DNA of 64,000 nucleotides from Ralstonia sp. UBA689 (GTDB lineage Bacteria > Pseudomonadota > Gammaproteobacteria > Burkholderiales > Burkholderiaceae), in assembly GCF_002298975.1 (NCBI RefSeq), contig NZ_DBMV01000033.1, positions 62,001 through 126,000 of the forward strand, in the 5' to 3' direction. This document shows positions 16,803 through 24,032 of the stretch, in pieces. Below the pieces are notes generated by a model that saw nothing but the letters and a program-made list of their open reading frames with translations, was not told the DNA's origin and did not search any database. The position numbers were made by a program, and so were the translations under genes. Position 1 is the stretch's first letter. Each line of letters begins with the position of its first letter.

Positions 16803-17093
16803 CTAGTGGGCGCACACCTGCCGGCGTTCGATGGCGGCCAACACTTCCCACGTGCGCGGATCTACGTCGCTCCCCCCGAGCGACATCGCTAGGTACGCAT
16901 CGATAGCATCGATAAAGCCCTTCACGAATGCCGGTGGATACGCATGTTCCGAGAAGTACGTGATCTGCTCGCGCAGCATGCCCAGTCGCCGTTGGCGATG
17001 GGTCTGCATGTCGGAGCGCGTGCGGCACAGAAACGCGCGCGCTGAGACTGCGCCGTCGAGGTAGGGCGATTTTTGGTCAGCGACATACGGCAC
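16803..17093 (-). CDS. Small unknown protein, start uncertain and possibly frameshifted
   Basis: The frame encodes up to 96 residues, with a convincing middle (RRLGMLREQITYFSEHAYPP, then AFVKGFIDAIDAYLAMSLGG) and end (DPRTWEVLAAIERRQVCAH). The only start near the ribosome site is a GTG at 17093 that abuts AGGAGG, too close for normal initiation. An ATG at 17086, seven bases from AGGAGG, opens a different frame of about 54 codons. Either translation starts inside (for example the Met before QTHRQRR) or the gene has suffered a frameshift near its 5' end. It lies downstream of a C4-like leader. Family unknown. Confidence 0.5.
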   Translation of the reverse strand: MPYVADQKSPYLDGAVSARAFLCRTRSDMQTHRQRRLGMLREQITYFSEHAYPPAFVKGFIDAIDAYLAMSLGGSDVDPRTWEVLAAIERRQVCAH

Positions 17094-17178
17094 CTCCTGA
17101 CGGCGTGGGAAGCAAGGGGTGCCAAAGGGGCGGGGAAGGGTAAGACGCGGGGCGATGCCCGCTGAGTGCGGTAGCCAT
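17077..17178 (-). CDS. Possible 33-residue leader peptide in the C4-like region
   Basis: An ATG at 17178 opens MATALSGHRPASYPSP and runs to a TGA at 17077, overlapping the ATG at 17086 of the next frame and its AGGAGG. The arrangement suggests translational coupling between a leader peptide and the small downstream gene. Only position and overlap support it. Confidence 0.28.
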   Translation of the reverse strand: MATALSGHRPASYPSPPLWHPLLPTPSGGAVCR

Positions 17179-17335
17179 GTGGCCTCCGGGGATAGGTAGA
17201 GGGAGGCTCGCCGCTCGCTGCGAAACGAGGGTTGCGGGCCTGACGACAGGGTTCGCAGACCGGCCTCCTATCCCAGCATTGCCGGCAGACCCGAAGGTCT
17301 CCCTGCCCGGCCCGCCATGAAAAGCATAGGCGTGC
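17179..17335 (-). ncRNA. C4-like antisense RNA region (phage/plasmid type)
   Basis: On the minus strand a stem AGACC-TTCG-GGTCT (17287-17300) is followed by GGGATAGGAGGC (17263-17274). Further downstream (17189-17207) the opposite sense occurs as GGGATAGG and GGAGGC on the plus strand. The RNA can therefore pair with its own downstream leader through GGGATAGG/CCTATCCC. This layout, a structured RNA with short complementary target boxes before a small ORF, is that of the C4 antisense RNAs of P1/P4-type elements. The assignment is from layout and recalled sequence; a covariance search would decide it. The rest of 17336-17642 holds a GTCACCG/CGGTGAC hairpin at 17418-17437 and no gene I can support. 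Confidence 0.42.
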
Positions 17336-17642
17336 ACAAGCACCGGACATGAAAACGCCGCGCGAAAGGCGGCTGTCCGTCTGGGAAAAAAGAGGAGGAG
17401 ATGGGCTGCGAAACCCGGTCACCGTTGAGGCGGTGACGGTGGGGGTTATAGCGACGGGATCAACGTGCTCCGCTGTCATATTTCGCCAAATCCGCGAAAT
17501 CAGTCGATTTGCCCAAGACAATTCATAGAAGCCACCGGCATCGCCAGAGTCGATGCCTGTATAGGGGCGAATGACAAATCGAAACGGAGAGATGCGTTAT
17601 GTGGAGCGAATGGAGACCATGCTGCACGGTGGAGGTCGGACC

Positions 17643-18239
17643 ATGATGCGAAGAATTGCTGTTGTCGGTGACACGCTTCTGAATGGCGGAACGATCCTGT
17701 CCTATGCGGGGCCTGCCTGCACCTTTGGAGATGCTGGTCACCAAGTCGCCCTGATTGGCGGCCAAGCCTACTGCGAGGTGTGCAAGAGCGTCGGCATCAT
17801 TACCAAGGCGGGTGGCCCCCGCCGGATGAATTTCATGGGCGAAGTTGCTTTGGATGGTGACGAGGTGCTGTGCAAATGCCTGCATCCAAAGCGCATCGTT
17901 GCAGTGCTTGCGGGCGAAGCTTGGTATGAGGACATGGGCGGTGCGAGAGGTACGCGCTATCAGTCAGGTGCCGATTTTTCCGATGCAGCACAGGCCAACT
18001 CACTTGGGCACTACGACCTGTTCTTTCATGCAAAGCACGAGCAGACAGGAAAAGACCTCTGCCACGTGGGTTACAGAATCACTCTTGAAGACGGCAGGCA
18101 ATTTGTGGGCGTGACTGATGAGAATGGCTACACGTTGAACGTTGCCGCTGACAGAGCGCTTAACGCAAAAATCGAGATTCCATACTATGACAACAGCCCA
18201 ACTGACACCTCAAGCGAATCAGAGCCCTGCGCTTGTTAG
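17643..18239 (+). CDS. PAAR-domain T6SS spike-tip protein with a C-terminal beta domain
   Basis: The 198-residue product begins RRIAVVGDTLLNGGTILS and continues through GPACTFGDAG and ALIGGQAYCEVC to GEVALDGDEVLCKC, the expected PAAR cone with Cys/His metal ligands (residues 1-80). Residues 125-182 form a second part, DLFFHAKHEQTGKDLCHVGY then TLEDGRQFVGVTDENGYT, which resembles the transthyretin/prealbumin-like cargo domains found after VgrG and PAAR. ATG 17643 was chosen because GGAGGT lies six bases upstream; in-frame starts at 17571 and 17592 exist. It heads a compact three-gene set with a peptidase and a lipoprotein. Base composition is visibly less GC-rich than the flanks. Confidence 0.85.
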   Translation: MMRRIAVVGDTLLNGGTILSYAGPACTFGDAGHQVALIGGQAYCEVCKSVGIITKAGGPRRMNFMGEVALDGDEVLCKCLHPKRIVAVLAGEAWYEDMGGARGTRYQSGADFSDAAQANSLGHYDLFFHAKHEQTGKDLCHVGYRITLEDGRQFVGVTDENGYTLNVAADRALNAKIEIPYYDNSPTDTSSESEPCAC

Positions 18240-18801
18240 TGGAGGCAACGAATTGAGCGGTGCGCAATGGGTTGCTAGGTTTCCTGGAAGCGATAACACG
18301 TCAGCGCTGACACCCGAATTCCGCCAATCCGTAGATCGCTTCATTGAGGCCATGCGAAATGCTGGCGCCACTATCAGGGTCTCCGCGACATATCGCCCGC
18401 CACAGCGCGCGTACTTGATGCATTGGTCATGGAAAATTTCCCATGGGACGCCTCCGTCGTCCGTCCCTTCAATGGATGGCGTTAACATCGAATGGGTGCA
18501 TTCAACGCTGGAGGCGTCTGTGAGAGCCGCTCGGAATATGGTCAATGCATATGGTATGCAGAACCTTCAGATCCCTCCGGCCTTGGCAACTCGGCATACT
18601 CAACGCAAAGCCATTGATATGTCGATTTCGTGGACAGGCACATTGCTTATAGAAGATGCTTCAGGTGACACCGTTACGATTGCCACAACCCCGAAAGACG
18701 GTATGAACGCCAAACTCAAGGAGGTAGGTCGCAGCTACGGCGTAATCAAATTCGTTGGCGGTGCAACCGACAAACCTCATTGGTCAACAGACGGACACTG
18801 A
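18187..18801 (+). CDS. M15-type peptidoglycan peptidase, putative T6SS effector
   Basis: The 204-residue protein has the zinc-ligand pattern of D-Ala-D-Ala carboxypeptidases and endolysins of family M15. SATYRPPQRAYLMHW comes first, then RHTQRKAIDMSISW with His137 and Asp144 (HxxxxAxD; the usual Gly is Arg), and KPHW with His198. There is no signal peptide, so it would need a delivery route to reach peptidoglycan; the PAAR gene just upstream supplies one. The ATG at 18187 overlaps the PAAR end by 53 bases. A TTG at 18253, seven bases after GGAGG, is an equally credible start and would give 182 residues. The next gene is a lipoprotein one base downstream. Confidence 0.8.
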   Translation: MTTAQLTPQANQSPALVSGGNELSGAQWVARFPGSDNTSALTPEFRQSVDRFIEAMRNAGATIRVSATYRPPQRAYLMHWSWKISHGTPPSSVPSMDGVNIEWVHSTLEASVRAARNMVNAYGMQNLQIPPALATRHTQRKAIDMSISWTGTLLIEDASGDTVTIATTPKDGMNAKLKEVGRSYGVIKFVGGATDKPHWSTDGH

Positions 18802-18802
18802 C

Positions 18803-19324
18803 ATGCGTCGACTTCTGTTCCTTGCGTTGCTTCTTATCAGTGCGGCGTGCTCTGCGACGCCTCCAACCTCCACTCATCTGGGGTATTTCTCTAACCAGAA
18901 GACTACAGCGACTACTGGTGACCCCCACAGCGAGGGCTATGCCGTCGACCTTTATCGGGAGGGATCGCACGTATTCGGCAAGTTCTACGTCTCAACCGGT
19001 ATCGAGACACCCAGTGGCCCTATCTACAACGCTAAGATCGATCTGTCGACTCACACCATTACCTTTGGTGTCAAGCTTTCGACTGGCTTCGAATTCACCC
19101 GAGATTCAGGCCCGCAAGGGCGGCCGGCTCGGGATGTGTTCGAGTTCCACGGGAAAATTTCACGCAGCACTTTAGAAGGCCGTCTCATCCACAAAAGTGG
19201 TTACGACCCAACAAGCGATATCCGGTCTGAACATGTATTGCTGCGACGAGTCAAGATCGATATGCCTTCTGTTAACTATGCTGACTGGTCAAAAGAGCCT
19301 GCCAACGCACCGGTTGGTTGGTGA
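18803..19324 (+). CDS. Lipoprotein, putative immunity protein to the M15 peptidase
   Basis: This 173-residue protein starts one base after the peptidase stop. It has a short signal with lipobox ISAAC (Cys16), so the mature protein should sit in the envelope facing the periplasm, where a peptidoglycan peptidase acts. The mature part is rich in aromatic and Gly/Ser beta-type segments (GYAVDLYREGSHVFGKFYV, TGFEFTRDSGPQG). I do not recognise its family. The role as immunity protein is inferred from gene order and localisation. Base composition resembles that of the two preceding genes, consistent with transfer of the three as a unit. Confidence 0.72.
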   Translation: MRRLLFLALLLISAACSATPPTSTHLGYFSNQKTTATTGDPHSEGYAVDLYREGSHVFGKFYVSTGIETPSGPIYNAKIDLSTHTITFGVKLSTGFEFTRDSGPQGRPARDVFEFHGKISRSTLEGRLIHKSGYDPTSDIRSEHVLLRRVKIDMPSVNYADWSKEPANAPVGW

Positions 19325-19440
19325 ATCTCAGACTTCCCAAGGCTTACCGTATGGCAGTGGCAGAATGCGCACTTATGCGCGGGCACACGGCCGCTGATCC
19401 GGTAGTCGCATCCCGGCCAAATCCGCTACAATCCAGCCCA

Positions 19441-19512
19441 TTCCGAGGAGCGTTGCAACGGGTGGGCCTTGCCCCAACCGCCAGGCTCGGAAGTTCAAAC
19501 GGCGCTCGCAGT
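19441..19512 (+). promoter_or_regulatory. SAH (S-adenosylhomocysteine) riboswitch
   Basis: CCGAGGAGCG-TTGCAACGG, then CCAGGCTCGGA and AACGGCGCTC, match the conserved SAH riboswitch pattern, with the P1 stem CCGAG/CTCGG and the GAGCG/CGCTC pseudoknot-type pairing. It precedes ahcY by about 110 bases. Binding of S-adenosylhomocysteine is expected to switch on ahcY and the genes after it. Confidence 0.95.
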
Positions 19513-19547
19513 ATCGTGGCTGACACGATGGCGAGAGCGCATCTATC

Positions 19548-19570
19548 CGGGGCCCCCAGCATGGGCCCCG
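19548..19570 (+). promoter_or_regulatory. GC hairpin between the SAH riboswitch and ahcY
   Basis: CGGGGCCC pairs with GGGCCCCG across a 7-base loop, 36 bases after the aptamer and 52 bases before the ahcY start. It could be part of the expression platform. There is no T run after it, so a simple intrinsic terminator is unlikely. Confidence 0.45.
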
Positions 19571-19622
19571 TCTCAGTGGTCATCTCCCCGCGTGCGGTCA
19601 CCCATTTTTCCGGAGTGATCCA

Positions 19623-21047
<1,425 letters not shown>

Positions 21048-21066
21048 TCTGCACGCTGTATCCGCC

Positions 21067-21089
21067 CGCCGGCGCATCCCGCGCCGGCG
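21067..21089 (+). terminator. GC-rich hairpin between ahcY and the holin-like gene
   Basis: CGCCGGCGC pairs with GCGCCGGCG across ATCCC, 19 bases after the ahcY stop. Only a weak CTTTC tract follows, so it probably attenuates rather than ends transcription into the next genes. Confidence 0.5.
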
Positions 21090-21115
21090 GCGGCTTTCAA
21101 CATGAGGCTCCACAC

Positions 21116-21469
21116 ATGAAACTGCTCGCTGTCTGGGTCATCAACGCGCTGGCGTTGTTTCTGGTCGCTTACCTGCTCAACGGCATCCACCTGAACGGTT
21201 TCGGCTCCGCGCTGATCGCGGCGCTCGTGCTGGGTCTCGTCAATACGCTGATCCGCCCGATCCTGGTCATCCTCACCCTGCCGGTGACGATCCTCACGCT
21301 TGGGCTGTTCATCTTCATCATCAACGCGCTGCTGTTCATGTTCGTCGGCAACGTGCTGGCGGGTTTCCATGTGGCCAGCTTTGGCGCGGCGCTGTTGGGC
21401 TCGGTGCTGTACAGCGTGATCTCCTGGCTGCTCTCCAGCCTCCTGCTGCGCGATGTATCGCGCCCTTGA
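21116..21469 (+). CDS. Small four-helix membrane protein (phage holin superfamily IV / YvlD-like)
   Basis: The 117-residue protein is almost entirely hydrophobic, with about four transmembrane helices and the conserved NTLIRPILVILTLPVTILT stretch of the YvlD/mycobacterial holin-like family. These proteins are annotated as phage holins by homology but are usually chromosomal and of unknown function. It lies between ahcY and metF in the same direction, and metF starts one base after its stop, so it should be co-transcribed and under the SAH riboswitch. No phage genes surround it. Confidence 0.87.
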   Translation: MKLLAVWVINALALFLVAYLLNGIHLNGFGSALIAALVLGLVNTLIRPILVILTLPVTILTLGLFIFIINALLFMFVGNVLAGFHVASFGAALLGSVLYSVISWLLSSLLLRDVSRP

Positions 21470-21470
21470 A

Positions 21471-22301
21471 ATGAACGACCGTCAATTCAGTTTCGAATTC
21501 TTCCCGCCCAAGACGGCGGAAGGCGCCGAGAAGCTGCGCAACACGCGCGCGCAGCTTGCGCCGCTCAAGCCGCGCTTTATTTCCGTCACATTCGGCGCGG
21601 GTGGCACCACGCAGCAGGGCACGCTCGACGCCGTGGTGGAAATCCAGCGCGAAGGCATCGAGGCCGCGCCGCACCTGTCTTGCGTGGGCTCCTCGCGCGA
21701 GAACATTCGCGCCATCCTCAATACCTATCGTGACAACGGCATCCGCCACATCGTCGCGCTGCGCGGCGACATGCCCTCGGGCATGGGCGAGATCGGCGAA
21801 TTCCGCTTCGCCAACGAGTTGGTCGCGTTCATCCGCGAGGAAACCGGCGACGCTTTCCACATCGAGGTCGCGGCGTACCCGGAATACCACCCGCAGGCAC
21901 GTTCGCCGCGGCACGATCTGGAGAACTTCGCCCGCAAGGTGAAGGCCGGTGCGAACTCCGCCATCACGCAATACTTCTTCAACGCGGATGCCTACTTCCA
22001 GTTCGTCGACGACGCGCGCAAGCTCGGTGTGGAGGTGCCTATCGTGCCGGGCATCATGCCGATCACGAACTCGTCGCAACTGATGCGTTTCTCCGAAATG
22101 TGCGGCGCCGAGATCCCGCGCTGGATCGCCAAGCGCCTGGAGAGTTTTGGCGACGACCGTGAATCGATCCGCGCCTTCGGCCTGGACGTGGTGACGGCGC
22201 TGTGTGACCGCCTGCTGCAAGGCGGCGCGCCGGGCCTGCACTTCTACACGCTCAACACGGCCACGGCCACGCGGGCGATCTGGCAGCGTCTCGGTCTGTA
22301 A
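21471..22301 (+). CDS. metF: Methylenetetrahydrofolate reductase MetF
   Basis: MetF reduces 5,10-methylene-THF to 5-methyl-THF for methionine synthesis, using an FAD cofactor. The 276-residue TIM-barrel protein starts FSFEFFPPK and includes SVTFGAGGTTQ, ALRGDMP and ITQYFFNADAYF, all typical of the family. The ATG at 21471 was preferred to 21453, which would overlap the preceding gene. It lies in the SAH-riboswitch transcript with ahcY, a sensible coupling, because homocysteine released by AhcY is remethylated with MetF product. Confidence 0.96.
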   Translation: MNDRQFSFEFFPPKTAEGAEKLRNTRAQLAPLKPRFISVTFGAGGTTQQGTLDAVVEIQREGIEAAPHLSCVGSSRENIRAILNTYRDNGIRHIVALRGDMPSGMGEIGEFRFANELVAFIREETGDAFHIEVAAYPEYHPQARSPRHDLENFARKVKAGANSAITQYFFNADAYFQFVDDARKLGVEVPIVPGIMPITNSSQLMRFSEMCGAEIPRWIAKRLESFGDDRESIRAFGLDVVTALCDRLLQGGAPGLHFYTLNTATATRAIWQRLGL

Positions 22302-22742
22302 ATGGCAGCCGCACCGGATCCGCTGATCGCCTGGCTGCTGGATGAACTCCAGCCGCTCGCCGCGCAGATCGGCGCGATCCGCGCCCGCCGCATGTTCGGC
22401 GGCGCGGCGCTGTATTACGACGACATCGTTTTCGCGCTGGTGATCCGCAGCACCTGCTATCTGCGCGTGGACGACACCACGCGCGAGCGCTTTCTCGCCG
22501 AAAAGTCGATGCCGTTCAGCTACGACCGCGACGGCCGCACCATCAGCATGTCCGGTTATCTGAGCGCACCGGCTGATGCACTCGACGGCGGCCAGCCGCT
22601 GCGCGACTGGGCGCGTCTGGGCATCGAAGCCGCATTGCGCGAAGCGAACGCGAAGGCGGCCAAGCCGAAGCGAGCGGCTGTGAAGAAAGCACCGGCCAAT
22701 AAGGCGCCCGCCAAGAAGGCCGCGACGCGCGCCAAGCGCTGA
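22302..22742 (+). CDS. TfoX N-terminal domain protein with Lys/Ala-rich tail
   Basis: Residues 1-110 match the TfoX/Sxy N-terminal domain, with IGAIRARRMFGGAALYYDD, YLRVDD, PFSYDRDGR and MSGYLSAPADAL. The remaining 35 residues are a basic KKAPAxKAPAKK-type tail like histone H1 or HMG-type tails. The start codon directly follows the metF stop (TAAATG), so it is coupled. The C-terminal TfoX domain is absent, as is common in these short proteins. A DNA-binding role is suggested by the tail but is not proven. Confidence 0.88.
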   Translation: MAAAPDPLIAWLLDELQPLAAQIGAIRARRMFGGAALYYDDIVFALVIRSTCYLRVDDTTRERFLAEKSMPFSYDRDGRTISMSGYLSAPADALDGGQPLRDWARLGIEAALREANAKAAKPKRAAVKKAPANKAPAKKAATRAKR

Positions 22743-22746
22743 ACGC

Positions 22747-23358
22747 TCAGTACAGCGTCGTCTTCAGGCGCTCGGGCAGTTCGCGATCGTAGGTCTCTCC
22801 ATCGAACCCGCCGCCGCTGATGCGTTGCAAGATCTTGCCTGCCGTCGGCAGCGACGGCGTTTCCTCCTGCGCTCGTTCCCACAGCTTCGAGCGCACCAGC
22901 GCCTTCGAGCAATGGAAGTACACCGTCTGCACGTTCACGAGGATCACGCTGCGCGGCAGTTTGTCCCGCACCGCAAACGAGGCGAGCAGCTCGGGGTCGG
23001 CCGAGATGGTGGCGGTGCCGTTCACGCGCAGCGTCTCGCCCACCCCTGGCACGATGAAGAGCACCGACACGCGCCCGTCTTCGACGATGTTGCGCAGGTT
23101 GTCAATGCGGTTGTTGCCGGGCCGGTCGGGAATCGCCAGCGTGCGTTCATCGAGGATGCGCACGAAGCCCGGCGCATCGCCTTTGGGCGAGGCATCCGTG
23201 CCACCCGAGCCCACCGACGACAGCACGATGAACGGCGATGCCTCCACGAACGCACGGTAGTCCTCGTTCAGATGGTCGAGCTCCTTGAGGAGGGAACGCG
23301 GGTTCGGAGTGCCGTAGACGGCTTCGAGTTCGGCAACGGTCGTCAGCGTGCGGGACAT
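22747..23358 (-). CDS. Pyridoxamine 5'-phosphate oxidase-family FMN-binding protein
   Basis: The 203-residue protein contains FIVLSSVGSGGTDASPKGD, LAIPDRPGNNRIDNLRNI, FIVPGVGETLRVNG and VQTVYFHCSKAL, the signature of the MSMEG_1061-like branch of the PNPOx split-barrel family. Members bind FMN or F420; their substrates are mostly unknown. The start at 23358 is the one before MSRTLTTVAELEA. The frame could extend to 23583, but that part overlaps the upstream gene. It is on the same strand as and 23 bases beyond the formyl-THF cyclo-ligase, so it could share its transcript. Confidence 0.86.
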   Translation of the reverse strand: MSRTLTTVAELEAVYGTPNPRSLLKELDHLNEDYRAFVEASPFIVLSSVGSGGTDASPKGDAPGFVRILDERTLAIPDRPGNNRIDNLRNIVEDGRVSVLFIVPGVGETLRVNGTATISADPELLASFAVRDKLPRSVILVNVQTVYFHCSKALVRSKLWERAQEETPSLPTAGKILQRISGGGFDGETYDRELPERLKTTLY

Positions 23359-23381
23359 GGACGTTTCCCAAAAGGGGGCGG

Positions 23382-23987
23382 TTAGAACACGCCACGCTCG
23401 GTGACGATGCAATCGAGCGCGATGTCGTGCGATTGCGGCGCAATGGATTCCATCCGGTTCACCTCGAACGCCACGCCGATGGTGCGCGGTCGGTGGCCGG
23501 CGGCATGCAGCGCGGCAAGCGTGCGGTCGTAGAAGCCGCCGCCGTAGCCGATGCGGTAGCGCTGCGCATCGAAGCCCACGCACGGGATCAGCAAGGCATC
23601 GGGCGTTTCCATCTCACCCATGCGGGGGATGGGGATGTTGTACGCGCCCGGCGTCATTTCACAATCGGGCGTCCATCGCCGAAACTGCAAGGGTGAAAAC
23701 TTGTCTGTCACCACAGGGAGCAGCGCATGGCGCGCAGCATCGGCGGCCAGCCAGTGGCCCAGCACGGTCAACGCATCGAACTCGCTCTGCGTTGGCCAGT
23801 AGGCGGCCAGGCGTTGAATCGGCAGCGCATGCAGCAGATCAGCCAGATGGTGTGCCAGCGCGGCGTCATGCGCAACGCGGTCCGGCAGCGAGGCACGCGC
23901 GTCGAGCAGCATGGCGCGCAGCGTGCGGCGCGATTCGATCGGCGTGGTCGGATTGGCTGGATCGTGCGGCTTCCCTAAGGCTGACAT
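23382..23987 (-). CDS. 5-formyltetrahydrofolate cyclo-ligase
   Basis: This ATP-dependent enzyme converts 5-formyl-THF to 5,10-methenyl-THF. The 201-residue protein shows ESRRTLRAMLLDAR at the N terminus, LLPVVTDKFSPLQFRRW in the middle and the diagnostic IPCVGFDAQRYRIGYGGGFYDRTL. The C-terminal IALDCIVTERGVF is also typical. The start at 23987 is 45 bases from the divergent lytic transglycosylase gene, so the promoters overlap. It is sometimes called YgfA or FolD-associated FTHFS-cyclase; no symbol is given because usage varies. Confidence 0.93.
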   Translation of the reverse strand: MSALGKPHDPANPTTPIESRRTLRAMLLDARASLPDRVAHDAALAHHLADLLHALPIQRLAAYWPTQSEFDALTVLGHWLAADAARHALLPVVTDKFSPLQFRRWTPDCEMTPGAYNIPIPRMGEMETPDALLIPCVGFDAQRYRIGYGGGFYDRTLAALHAAGHRPRTIGVAFEVNRMESIAPQSHDIALDCIVTERGVF

Positions 23988-24032
23988 GGGATAATTCGGC
24001 GACCTAAGCGTGATGATTGGATGGGGCAGGAG

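Noticed and set aside
16922..17521. 199-codon minus-strand frame through the C4-like region
   Set aside because: It crosses the structured leader; only its last 54 codons, from the ATG at 17086, have a ribosome site, and these are discussed as a possible frameshift.
21116..21469. Prophage holin gene
   Set aside because: The family name suggests phage, but no phage genes lie nearby and the gene sits in a metabolic operon.
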